Shown here: positions 10,393 to 21,488 of the stretch, in pieces
Position numbering within the stretch: position 1 is the stretch's first letter
Layout of the letters: every line of letters begins with the position of its first letter
DNA from: Suillus spraguei
Lineage: Eukaryota > Basidiomycota > Agaricomycetes > Boletales > Suillaceae
Assembly (NCBI GenBank): GCA_016800925.1
Contig: JABCPU010000595.1
Coordinates: 1-36,259, forward strand
Direction: 5' to 3'
Length of the DNA: 36,259 nt
The notes under the pieces: model-generated
The model's database searches: none
What the model was told of the DNA's origin: nothing
What the model saw: the letters and a program-made list of their open reading frames with translations, nothing else
Made by a program: the position numbers and the translations under genes

Positions 10393-12499
10393 TGTGCTGG
10401 TAATAGTGTGAAACATTGCTGAAAGGTGAGCATATGGTTAATCTCATCCAGAACTGGATCCATGGAACGCGTCCCCTCGTAAAAACCAACAACAGAATAA
10501 CTAAACGATCACTCTTTGTCGCACATCTTGACAAACAATATAGCGAGACAGGTAGCCTTTTTTTGGCCGTGAGTAAGATGGCTGCATTCATGAGGATGCG
10601 CTATTCCACCAGTTTATTCATAGACCAACCGTTAGGGAATGCTTACTTTGTATGGTAACGAGGCCAACTAACTTCGATCCTTCCCAGTATATCATTGTCG
10701 GGTACGTCACTTTCGAGACTGCACTATGAAGATTACTGGAGAGGCCAAGGAGGGGCCAAGCATTCTGGGAAGAATGGCCCCGGGCTTGATAGATAAAGTC
10801 ACATTGGAAATTGTGTTACGCCCGAAATCGTATGAGAATAGTGCCTGCCGGCTCGATACAAGCTTTTAGTCGTGGGGTGTTGTAAAAGAAAGATAGGATA
10901 TATAATCGTGTTCCCGGGAACATATACACCGCATGAGTCTGAATCCTGGGGCATCAACTTCGCGACTAACCGGGGCCATTTTTCTGAAGAAGGAAATCTG
11001 ATCTAGATGGAGAACAACGAACAAGACAGTGATGTAAGACTTCGCTTCATGGCGAATGGTGAGCATGACAGTTCCAACATCTTGCCTGTAGCTGTGGTCA
11101 GCGCCCAGCACTTTTTCCCCGTCGGAACCCCGACCTCATTCTGTTTAGTGATGAGCCAAGTGCACATGTCGTAATCAGAGTCACATACTTTCGCTAGCAT
11201 GCGTTCGAGCACCTCGGCAAGGAGCCGACAGATATTATTCATCAAAGATACTAGCATCCGCAGTATGCTTGTGAAGCTATGGTGAGTTACAGGTATACTT
11301 GGTCATGATGGTCTGAACGCCATAGTAAGCTTATCACAAGATCGTCATGCGATAAGCTCTCACACAGCTCCGGCCGAACATCAATGGTTAATCTGCGGCG
11401 AATTGTTGTTTCCCTTTCATGGGAATCTACTAGTAGATCACAATCAAAAAATTGTTGCCTACGGTTGATGTAGTTTCAACGCTACATCTGTATGCGACAC
11501 AGCGAGCAAGCCTTGGCGCACAATTCTGCACTGTACTGGTTCCATCACTCAGATTCGGACGCGAGTAGTAGAGATTGAAGGCAGATTACTGTTCGGCACT
11601 GCGCGCCGCAAGGTTTAGTTTAAAGTCCGACAATTATCTAAGCTCGCCATGTTTGGTATTAGGTCAGGGGCGTGGGCGTTCACCAAACACACGCACGTTG
11701 AACTTTGAACGATCATGCAATGCAGCACTTGCCAACTCAAAGCACAGAGCACAAGAATACGTCAGGAGGAGAGCCTTTTTTTAAATCTTTCCTTGTGCAA
11801 TCCAAATATGTTTTACCGATCGAGTCTGCGACGACCTCATGGATTTGACATCTTGTGTCATGAACTCTGGCGAGAGCTCGTGTAAAGGTACACTCATTTT
11901 CTCAGAAACGCGCCGCGAGGTGGCTTGGGCATAAATATCACATGGTCTTTATGCGTGGCATATGCTATCTGCCTAACACTTCGGGTTGAACGCTGACTGC
12001 GCAGTGTGCACACACGTGTGACCGACCTTTTAACTTAATACCAAGTGATCATTCAGCGAATATAACCTTGGCATCATTCTACCGGCCGCCATCAGCGAAA
12101 GAGTGCTACAAGAAAGCGTGTACAACAAGGATGTATGCTTGACCGGACCCTTGACTGACGCACAATAAACAAGTGATTTCCTAAGGTACACTTCCTATGC
12201 TTACGCAAGGTTGGTTTCGAGGGGACACAAACACAGGCATTGGTCGGCGTATTTCGTCTTGTGGGTGAAATGTCAGCATTGCTTGTCATTCTCGAATCAA
12301 CAACATATAAGTATCTCATAAGTGTAAAGTAAAAAATGGTGAGAGGGAATGCATACATATGCAGAGAATGGAGGTTGGTAGTACTCTACCGAAGCTCTAC
12401 TGCTCTACGATAAACACGAGTCCAACAGCTATAGTTAGTGACAAAGAAATGCTGGCACATGACATGTACCCGCTTTTCTACCGGTGGAATTCACTTCAC
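10393..12499. other. Intergenic, no supported gene
   Basis: About 2.1 kb with only short open frames on both strands. None shows a recognisable domain, consistent splice structure or promoter. Minus-strand frames between 10866 and 11257 are the longest but overlap in two frames with no family resemblance. Confidence 0.5.
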
Positions 12500-14481
12500 T
12501 CAAGCAAACCGCACTTTCTCCCCCGGTCGACCTTCTGACAGGAGTACGACAGCCTGAATGAAGTGGACGCTTAGTACACGGACCTGTAGCTGCTGAAAGT
12601 ACGCACATATTTCCCGCTGATCTTCCAGCCTGGTTCTTTCTTGTCTAATTGCTCTGCTATGGCGTCCCCATCGTCTCCCAGCCCAACGACAACATCACTT
12701 TTGATTGTCCGCAGGCTGCAAATCTTCGGAGCTCCGCAGCGCTAGCCATCGGTCCAATGGCAATATCGAATGGAATGCTGGCTGGTGCAGCACAATCATA
12801 CGTCAACTTCCTGTGATTCAAATCGCCTTTGAAGTAGACGAGATCTGAGCGAGACAGGTGGAGGAAGAGATCTGGCGCCTCGCTATGAAGGTCCCAGAAC
12901 GTATACCCAGTGCACCAGAAAGGATGTTGCTCATATTGCCATCTGCCATCTTTCTCGTATTGCTATCAAACGCGTGAGTGAAAATTCATGCGCCGACAGA
13001 TTACCTCTACCTTCCACCGGGCCCCGAGTCTTCGTAGTGACTCTCGTTCAACTTCGGAGGCTTTTGGGAACAAGTGCCCATATACCATGGTGTTCAGTAA
13101 CCAGTCCCAGTCTTTCCGCGTCACGTCAGACACGAACCATGGATAACGCTTGCCATGGAACCGAATCTGTTTAGCCAGACCAGTCTGTATGAGGAAATCG
13201 GCTGATAAAAATTGTTAATCTCTCCACCAAGCGTTACTTCTTGAACGTACCGTACACGAAATCGCAATACAATTCAAACCCGGCGTTATCCAACACGAAG
13301 TCAATTCGTCCACCAGTCTTTTCGCGGAGGACTTTGACAGTTTCCCAAGCTGGTTTAGATGGTTGCCAAGAATATTCTTTTCAGTGGCAGCAAGGTGGTC
13401 TCCTCCAGTTGACTGGAGGGATTTGATCTGTTCTTCCGTCATGTTGATCAAGAGTGAAAGGTCAGTTGAGTTTCCCCACAGACACACTTGCATAACATGT
13501 CAGGAGCATGAAATTGGGAAAATCCTATCATCACCTTGAGTTAACTCCAAAAACATGAGTCTCTCGCTTTCTGCTTTCTCTGCGTCTGACATGTTCTTTG
13601 ACTTCTTGAAAGGCTCAGCAAAGCGCATAGACAGCTCAAAGACAGCATCTGTGGATCTTGAAAAAGTGTCACACTGCAGGCGCTGTCAGACTGGGGGAAC
13701 TAATCAAGTCTGATTCATACCTTTTGACGGTAGAAAACATCATAGTCATGCCAGTACTTGCTTACACTGAAGCACTCATGCAGACGACGGTACTTGTAAG
13801 CTTCTGCGAACAACCAAGGCGCATTCATGAAATCCTTGCCTAAAATGTGAATTGTGAGCCAAGATGCGTGGTATATATGGTGAACGTCATACCCTGGAAA
13901 TACTTTGCGATTTCTTTATTCCACAGGGCGACATCACCTTCACCGTCGTCAATGATCGGTCTAAGCTTAGCATTTCCGCTAAGATCAGCCATGAGGGCGT
14001 CCATTCTCTCCAAGCATTCTGCAAGGTCAATAATCTTGTCTTCGGCATACTGCTCATTTAAAGTTCGCGAGGCATCGTCTATAGCTTTGCCAAGGATGGT
14101 GGGCAAACGAACCCCCATGGTTGCATGTGCGAACGAGTACTCATGGTAACCACGGTATGCTGGCCACGGTGGGTTGTTGGGATCAACCTGGCAGAAGATA
14201 CCCCGATGTACGTCAGATGGACTCCTGGGGTGACAACTCATGTTTATACCGACCCGTGAGGGTGTGCGCGGCCATGGAGCCTTGATATCTTTCTTACTTG
14301 GCATGTGTCCGAGATGAAGAGTGACACGGGAGGGTGTACTGTAAGTGGCGGGAGAACCACTTGCTTGGGCAACCGCACCACCACTGTTGATATCATGGGT
14401 TCCATTGGTTGCTGGTGCTGTTTCAGCCATAGATGTATTGACTGGATGAATAAATGTAGGAGGGAAGTAATCAGCGTTCAT
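12500..14481 (-). CDS. ARMT1: ARMT1/DUF89 family protein (damage-control phosphatase / carboxyl methyltransferase-like)
   Basis: Seven exons: 14481-13893, 13839-13721, 13673-13535, 13486-13251, 13201-13005, 12962-12607, 12553-12500. All six introns (42-53 nt) are GT-AG. Family blocks in order: RLPTILGKAIDDASR, APWLFAEAYKYRRL, CLWGNSTDLSLL, DFVLDNAGFELY (metal-site DN), PDLFLHLSRSDLVYFKGDLN, SLRTIKSD and VVLLSEG near the end. Members bind a divalent metal; yeast and human relatives act on damaged sugar phosphates and are also reported to methylate protein carboxylates. The exons total 1690 nt, two short of a multiple of three. One base is missing near 13352 (before PAWE) and one near 12743 (before GAPK), so about 563 residues are expected. 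ATG 14481 was chosen because a TATA box lies about 75 nt upstream. Confidence 0.9.
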
Positions 14482-14552
14482 TTTGCTTAAGAATAGTGAA
14501 AGCTTGAAGATGGGGGTTGTGAGTGAACCGTGACAAAGACGAAGTGCCAACC

Positions 14553-14558
14553 TTTATA
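14553..14558 (-). promoter_or_regulatory. TATA box of the ARMT1 gene
   Basis: TATAAA on the minus strand, about 75 nt upstream of the chosen ATG at 14481. It argues against any start further upstream. Confidence 0.5.
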
Positions 14559-15557
14559 CGACGTTCCTTACGCCAACCTCCTGTTATCTTTTTGAACGGC
14601 GGTAGCGCCAAGACGTGTCGCTGTTGAGTGGCGCACGGTTTTATTCGACGATACACCTTGAATTTTGGAGTGTTTTCCCAAAAAAGAAAGTGGTTTAATG
14701 ACATCATGGTTTTGATTGATGCTCATGTGATTTTTAGAAAATTGCCACTGGTAATCGGAATTTGATATAAAATTCTTTGTTTTTACTAATTTGCTACTGG
14801 TTACATTGGCCGCATCAAATTAAATATGATGTGCATTCTCTTCCAATTCGGATAACAACGTCTCTATCCGCGGCGCACTACCCTTCCTGCACGTAGTGGC
14901 AAGATCATCATCGGCGGCGACGGCGCCTAGTGAGGGCACTCCGCAGGAGCTCGGGTACCCGCTCCGCCCGTGCACCGGCCCGCCGGTGGTGATGAACCTC
15001 GTCATGAATGATTTGGTACATTTGTCATGCGAGTTACATCGTCACCGCTGAAATTTTGAAAGCGTTGTTCAGCATCCAAACGAAAGGCACTGACAGGTCA
15101 GGTGAGAGAATGGTCTTTCTAGGCAGGGCACCAATGTTGAGAGTAAGCATTATCGCAGTAGCACATTCCAAATTTGGTTCAAAGGAATTGACGCTCACTA
15201 CCTCACAGAAAATGCATATCGTCAACACTGATACTTCGCAAACTTGGCATTGGACTCGCAAATCTTGAGACTAGTTTTGTGACACCGACTAGCATTTACG
15301 AGTTATAGACCCCATAATTTCTCACCGATGTAATGCTGCTGCAACGTGTTTTACATCTGAGTCAGGCCTGCATTACACTACCCAGACATGCGTCTCCCTT
15401 GCTCCCGGTCAGCAGGTTAATTCCATTGATCATTACGCCTCACAGTCTGTCCTCCAAGTTCATCACTGTCTGGATTAGTGGCGAGTGATATCCGTTCGCC
15501 ACTCCAAGTTCTCATCTATCTTATACTTCCTTGAATAGCTCAGTGAGGCTTTTCGAA
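14559..15557. other. Intergenic between divergent genes
   Basis: Contains the divergent promoter region. A conspicuous GC-rich island at about 14865-14990 sits in AT-rich surroundings. It translates on the minus strand to a short frame ending ETLLSELEENAHHI at about 14820, which may be an exon relic. No gene can be supported. Confidence 0.45.
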
Positions 15558-16304
15558 ATGCCCCAGCAAATTCATTGGACTCCGTTTGGTATCCCGTATG
15601 TAGTGGAGTTCAACAACGTGTCCTTTGCGCCTCGTAGAACGGCGTCTCCTTCAGAAGATACACTTACGAGCTTTCATGCACCAGAGAAATCTACTTCTGT
15701 CTCGGAGCAATCTCTGACATACTCATGTCCGTCTGCCACAAGTTCAACATCTTCTTTTTGTCATATCTCCCAAGGCATGCTAGAATCCCCACTACAGACC
15801 CGTCCATCCATTTCGCGACTTGTATCCTTATCTCGTTCCGCACCTGGTATGCGGTCAGCATCTTCATTCTTCAAGCGCAAACACCAGAAATCTCATCCAA
15901 GCACACACAAACCTTACTTAGCAAGCCATGATACATCCAACAACCCAATCGACACGTGGTGCTATATACCTACGCACGTTCCGAAACCCCTTCCCCCCAT
16001 GCCTCAGAAAGAACCTGAAGGCATCCATGTGGACGGGCTCCACATACAATTCGCCACACCCCCATACGATCCGCGTGCATCATCCCGAAGCCGACTTGTG
16101 CGTCTGCAAAAAACGATTACTAGCGCAGTTGTCGAGGCAGGCATGGATACTCCCTCCGCACTTGATGAGCAGATGGATATCTCAACGAACGTTCCTGGCC
16201 ATCGTAGCCGCGACACACTGTTCCGCGGACGTATGGGCAGGTTATGGTCGCTCTCAAAGCAGCAGGCCTTGTTGCGACGCCATGTATGGAGGGCGATTTC
16301 GTAG
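15558..16304 (+). CDS. Ser/Pro-rich uncharacterised protein
   Basis: A single open frame of 248 codons from ATG 15558 (MPQQIHWTPFG) to TAG 16302-16304. The protein is rich in Ser, Thr and Pro and probably mostly disordered. It has a basic patch (FFKRKHQKSH) near the middle and proline clusters (KPLPPMP). There is no signal peptide, membrane segment or recognised domain. The N-terminal block PQQIHWTPFGIPYVVEFN looks structured and may be the conserved part. It lies head-to-head with the ARMT1 gene across about 1 kb. Function unknown; a small adaptor or fungus-specific orphan is possible. Confidence 0.55.
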   Translation: MPQQIHWTPFGIPYVVEFNNVSFAPRRTASPSEDTLTSFHAPEKSTSVSEQSLTYSCPSATSSTSSFCHISQGMLESPLQTRPSISRLVSLSRSAPGMRSASSFFKRKHQKSHPSTHKPYLASHDTSNNPIDTWCYIPTHVPKPLPPMPQKEPEGIHVDGLHIQFATPPYDPRASSRSRLVRLQKTITSAVVEAGMDTPSALDEQMDISTNVPGHRSRDTLFRGRMGRLWSLSKQQALLRRHVWRAIS

Positions 16305-16751
16305 GTGGTGCGCAATCACACTAGATTATCATTTTTCTTCCGTCTCATTCATCATTAGCTACGCGTTTGGGCGCGCTCTTCGTTGCACATAGATCCTCAG
16401 AGGAGAGGAATGTACAACTAAGAAAGCTGACACTGTGGGGTTGACTGCCGGTCAGATGGACATTCAACCCCTGAAGATGCGCTACTTATGCCCCTCGGAC
16501 GATGTTAAATCTACTATTGGGGACTATCTTTATGTCTAGTTGTTGTTCATGGCAAGCAAAGTCCTTGCCATAAATCTCGCACTGACGATTCAAGTTTGCT
16601 CGTTCAAATCTGGATTGTCCGTCTATCGCAGATACATTTATTTATACCCAAGGGGCACTCTTGCTCCGAGTTCAGAAGCGAAAGCTATTGTGCCCTACCT
16701 TATCTCTATCATCGACACTCAGGAGCCATATTCTTTGCTTCCGATTCCCGC
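16305..16751. other. Intergenic, nothing recognised
   Basis: No domain, repeat or RNA feature seen between the orphan gene and the oxidase relic. Confidence 0.5.
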
Positions 16752-17957
16752 GTGCCTCTAGTCGTCCTCGGAGTGGGGGTGACCGGACTCACCATCGCCC
16801 ACCTTGCTGCTTGTGACCCAGGACACGATCATTGCAAGAGATACGCCTAAAACTGGGGTTCTCAAGCCTGGGCAAGTCCATTCCTGTGTGTTTCTTTTGA
16901 GCATTCCTGAAGTACTTTCTTATGATAATCTTATCTAGGGTGCGAATTGGTCGTTAGATGCCACAGGCAAGCGTGTGTGAAGATAGAAGCAGGCAACATT
17001 GTGAGAAGCTCCTTAATGTTAATTTGCGAGGTTTATTGAAAAGGCTTTTCAATGATAGCTTTTCGAAAATGATACCATCGGGCCCAGTCAAAGTCGGTCT
17101 TGACAGAACACTTCCCGACCGACACACGGCTGATACTTCAGAGTTTTATAGAATCAGATTACCTACTGGATGACAGTCTTTCCACCCTTTGGCGGAAAGG
17201 CCTTGTGCGATGTGCGTCTTTTTTGCTTACCGCTCTTTAGACACCAAAAGTCACATTGCTCTCAGATGTTTAAATCCCTGCATCATACAAAGTTGAAATG
17301 CTTGTGATACAGTCTGCGTCAACTCATTGAAGTATCTACCATGGCTTCAATCAGACCTCGAGTCTCGTGGTGTCACTCATTCCGCGGCTAGCACGTAAGG
17401 AGTTTGGAAACTAGGCTATCGGTTAATGTAACGTCTCTCGGTGAGCACACACCAGTTGTCCTTCGATAGTCATTGATGGCTAGATTCGAAGGTCCACGGT
17501 CCTCCATCGGAGTAGAAGATCAACCCTTTTCCCATCAGGGGAAAATCTATTATACATAGTCGAAAGAAATGGCCTCGGTGGAACACGGTCTGCTCAGTCA
17601 CATCAACGGTTGTACCGTTGCTATCACCCTGACACGCAGTTGTGCGTAGGTCGGAACATGTGACAATGAACATTTATTATTTACCCTATGTAGAACGATC
17701 AAAATGAACGTTGTATTTCTAAATGGAACCTATCAAATAGGAAACTCGTCTCCTTGGATATGTCGGTTGCAAAGGGGATATTGGAGCGGTGCTCCGCCTT
17801 GCTCCGTGCTGGAGCCATGTCTGAGAAGATCATAAGACGCACTGTCCGCCTTAGGCCTAGCAGAGAAGGCGGTCCACGTGTAGCAGTTGAACGGATCTCG
17901 CTTCCTCTCATACGAAGATGCAGAAGAGCAACAATTTATAGATACGGAAAGGGGTGA
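16752..17957 (+). pseudogene. D-amino-acid oxidase relic (tandem copy 1)
   Basis: Pieces appear in the same order as in the intact gene downstream. The FAD-binding start (PLVVLGVGVTGLTIAHLA) is at about 16752-16808. Next come SQAW followed by a donor-like GTGTGT at about 16863-16890, then ANWS at about 16940-16955. LWRKGLVR is at about 17195-17215 and DTVCVNSLKYLPWLQSDLESRGVT at about 17300-17375. The C-terminal block (AKGILERCSAL...RLRPSREGGPRV) is at about 17763-17890. Stops and frame breaks separate the blocks, the catalytic-Tyr segment is missing, and 17395-17740 shows no match. It cannot be functional. Confidence 0.85.
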
Positions 17958-18982
17958 GAATATATACTCAACTATCCAAGATTGTACGAGTTCCACTGAT
18001 ATTGTCTACTAATAGCGAGTAGGCTATTATTGCTCTTCGTGAATCCCTCAGCTTCAACCTAAGCCGGGCTTGCCCTGTATCATAAATTACTGGTGAGGAT
18101 GCGCTAGAGACTATGCGAAAATGTTTCCGACATACCACTCGTCACACCATCCGAGCTATCCTAAGGATATCATTGAGCTGGACCTTTTTTCGATACCGTG
18201 GTTTCCATCGGTTTCCATCACGTCGATACATTGGAGTATTGTCTATCGCCAGTACCGGGTAGTGCGGAGGGGGGGGCGGAGCTGGCAAACCTGTAAGCTA
18301 TGTACTAGACTATGTGGACTGACATTTCTAATGATGATATTAATGCCAGTGCCTCATCCTACCCATCATCACCATTAATTTGCCATTAACCACCTCAACC
18401 CCATCTAGAATAGCCTTCGGTATTATAATAATATTCCTTGTTTGACCCGATCTAACTCGCCAAAATCAAAAAGTATCTTGAGCATTTCAGCTTCGTCGAT
18501 GCTCTGAACCTCTTCAGCCCCTTAAAACTCTTCTACTCTCGAGAGCCTCAAATTCAGCAGCAACTTCGCCAGGCGAGATACTCTCCAGACCTGCAAAGTC
18601 ATCTGCATTACGAAGCTCAGTCAAGAGCGGAAATGCGCGACGGATGCTTCAAGATCCTGTGCAATCTCAACAGCAATGCCAACCTTTATGAAACATATGT
18701 GCATATGAGCATGTCGACAGCGGGTGGACTTCCCGACCTCTATGGGTTTTATGGTACTTTGGCGTCGATTTCGAGTGTTCTGAATGTGTCGACTGAGAGA
18801 TTACACGTGCACCATGGTCCATCGCACACGCCGGAGATTATTTTATGCTGAGATCAGAGAAACCCTTATCATAAACTCGGACTTGGACGGTCCGGTAAAT
18901 CTAGCTACCAGTCCTATTATGTCTGGTGGCTATTAGTAGCCTAATAAGAAGTCGGCCCTACAGACCCCTACTACTATCAGCA
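17958..18982. other. Intergenic, with a possible minus-strand coding relic
   Basis: Between the two oxidase copies. On the minus strand about 18650-18520 reads AFPLLTELRNADDFAGLE followed by SPGEVAAEFEALE, protein-like in composition, but bounded by stops and without recognised family or flanking exons. Nothing else is supported. Confidence 0.4.
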
Positions 18983-20480
18983 ATGTCTACCACGAAGGCA
19001 GAACAATCTCTCGTCGTCCTTGGAGCAGGTGTGATTGGACTAACGATTGCGTACCTTGCTGCCTTGGCCGACGATGTCTCATTTAATATCAAAGTGATCG
19101 CTAGGGATCTGCCTGATGACACAGACTCTTCACAAGCTTGGTCTAGTCCATACGCTGTGAGTTGTTTATAATGTCATATATGACGAACTTCTAGAGGACA
19201 GCCAGGGTGCTAATTGGTCTCCCATGGAACTTGGGGGTAAAGATGAACGAGTTAAGAAGTGGGAGGAAAAGACTTTGTACGTGTGATCTTTGACTGACGG
19301 GTGCGGCACAACTGATCCTACGACAACCAAGTGACAAACTATGGGACATGATCCCAACAGGATTAGTTAAGGTTAGTCTAATTCCTTCGAGTCATCCTTG
19401 GTCGTGAGGAAGGAGCAACCCAGCTGTTACCCACGAGGCTTTATATCGCGCAAACTCGGGATAATAAAGTTTCAGATTTGTGGTGGAAAGACCTTGTGCG
19501 GAATGTAGGTAGTTTATTTCATGACTGTGAACCTCGGAATAAATGTGGGCCAGATCAGGGTAATCTCCCCCTCTGACATCCCTGAGCCATTCAAAGCTGG
19601 AGTCGCATTCGATACGGTTTCAGTTAATCCATCCGAATATCTTCCGTGGCTCCAATCCGAGCTGATCTCCCGTGGAGTCACCTTTGAACGCAGAAATGTG
19701 AGGAGTTTGGACGACTTGAGGAGTCTGGTAGGACCCGATGGTATTCTGGTGAATGCGTCTGCGCTTGGTAAGGGGTTTTTTTTTGGAGGTAGCTCTCGTA
19801 ACATCAGCACAAAGGTTCAAGATCCATTATCGGAGTGCAAGACACGAAACTATACCCTATTCGCGGACAAACGATCCTGGTACATGCGCCGGGTCTGCAG
19901 GAGTGTCTTCTTGTTTATTCAAGTGCGTGTCCGGAATGAGCATTGACAATCAGCTGCCCATCAAAGCCCCGCAATCTAGCGACCGAGGAAAGTACATACA
20001 TTATTCCTCGCCCTGGAAAAGGTCAACGTGACACTGCAATACTCGGTGGGACATTTCAGCACGGGAATTGGGACACCTCTTTAGACATGCAGATTGCGAG
20101 AGGAATATTTGATCGCTGCGCCGCATTGGCCCCTTGTTTGAAGAGTGCCGAGTCAAGAATCCTTAAATGTTACGTTGGTTTAAGACCTGAAAGAGAAGGT
20201 GGACCACGAGTCGAACTAGAGCAAGTTGTACTACCCTTGCAAAGCACGGATGACCTTATTCCATGGAATGGGACTCCCACAAGTGACCGCGACTGTGAAC
20301 AATCCATGCTGGTTGTACATGCTTATGGCTTTGGGTAAGCCATCCATTCCCTAGAGTGTTTGAATGCGATTGCCTAATGAAACATTCGCAAGACCGGCAG
20401 GTTTCCAGAGGTCTTGGGGTGCGGCAGAAGAAGTGCTGGAATTGGTGAAGGCCCAAGTCGCTTTGAAACATAATATCTAG
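18983..20480 (+). CDS. DAO1: D-amino-acid oxidase, intact
   Basis: Eight exons (18983-19156, 19206-19276, 19332-19371, 19424-19504, 19554-19767, 19815-19922, 19980-20334, 20393-20480) sum to 1131 nt, or 376 residues, with no frame break. The enzyme is an FAD flavoprotein that oxidises D-amino acids to imino acids and H2O2. The Rossmann motif is LVVLGAGVIGLT (residues 10-21). The substrate Tyr lies in YIIPR (about residue 236), the carboxylate-binding Arg in GLRPEREGGPRVE (about 298), and the FAD-binding end in FGPAGFQRSWG. At the position of the second active-site Tyr of yeast-type enzymes the sequence reads GGTF. The protein ends in KHNI, not an SKL-type peroxisomal signal. Intron 6 could instead be 19917-19969. 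An ATG-less extension upstream is unlikely to be used. Confidence 0.92.
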
Positions 20481-21488
20481 ATTTCCGCCACCTTGGTAGT
20501 GGGTCTTGTAGTGCTAAATTTTCGTGCCCCCTCATGAAATTTGTTTTGCAAATCAACATTTCTATTGATGCTTCTATTGACCGTTTGGTCAGATTGCTAT
20601 TGGCGGGCCACTCTGAATTGGTTTGCAGTGTTACTCGCTGAATACATTGAAGGTATGCAGTCATCCATCGGACCATGACGCGGTGACATCTTCCGGTGTC
20701 CATCTCGTTTTAATAGTCGTAGTGGCCTGCCTTATTCCGTTCGACCGGCATTTGTTTCTATTCGGTTGTTCGCAGATACGTCTGCACCTTCCCGATGCAC
20801 TGTCGATGAGGGTTTAGAGATGTAGCATATGACGCTTCCGAAATTTTGTCTTGACCACCTTGAACGGACAATGATAAGTGGAGTGTCAATGTATAGTAAG
20901 AGTAAACCGATTCATCGTCCAGCAGGCAAGTCAACGAAAATAGAAAATGGTACATACTCACCCAAATTTACAAATTGTAACCACACAAAGTCACGCACGG
21001 TGTACACCACAGGACCATGGAATGTTGTGTCGCCAGCATAGCATAGATGTTTCCCTAAGGGGCACAACAAAATAAGTCGGACAAATGTACAGCCAGAACA
21101 GAGTACATAGATGTTGGAAACTTGAAAGTTGGCCCAGGGCCCAGTGAAGTGAATACAAGTGTTGAGCTGTGTTCAATGTTCATCCAGTGGTGTACATGTA
21201 AAAGATTGGGACTCTACATTTCTCACAGTCGGCACAACCATGCTTTAAAGTGCATCCTCAACGGCTTTCACTACGTGCGTGTTACCTGTTCCTCCAGGCC
21301 CAGTCATGAGCATTGTCAGTTGGTGGTCTCTGCTCGTTTCTCGATGAATTGGTGGAGTCATTTTCTAAAACACGATCACATGACACGACGCGTCTTCGGT
21401 TTGTTGAACTGTGTTTGGTTTCGGTGCTGGCATTGCTCTTTAGTCCTACCATTAGCCAGTACTTTCGTAGTGTTTGGCCACAACAGTC
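20481..21488. other. Intergenic, nothing recognised
   Basis: About 1 kb between the oxidase and the coiled-coil gene. Only short frames with no domain, repeat or RNA signal. Confidence 0.5.

Noticed and set aside
10866..11257. Two overlapping minus-strand frames
   Set aside because: Both are short, neither resembles a family, and no splice or promoter signals support them.
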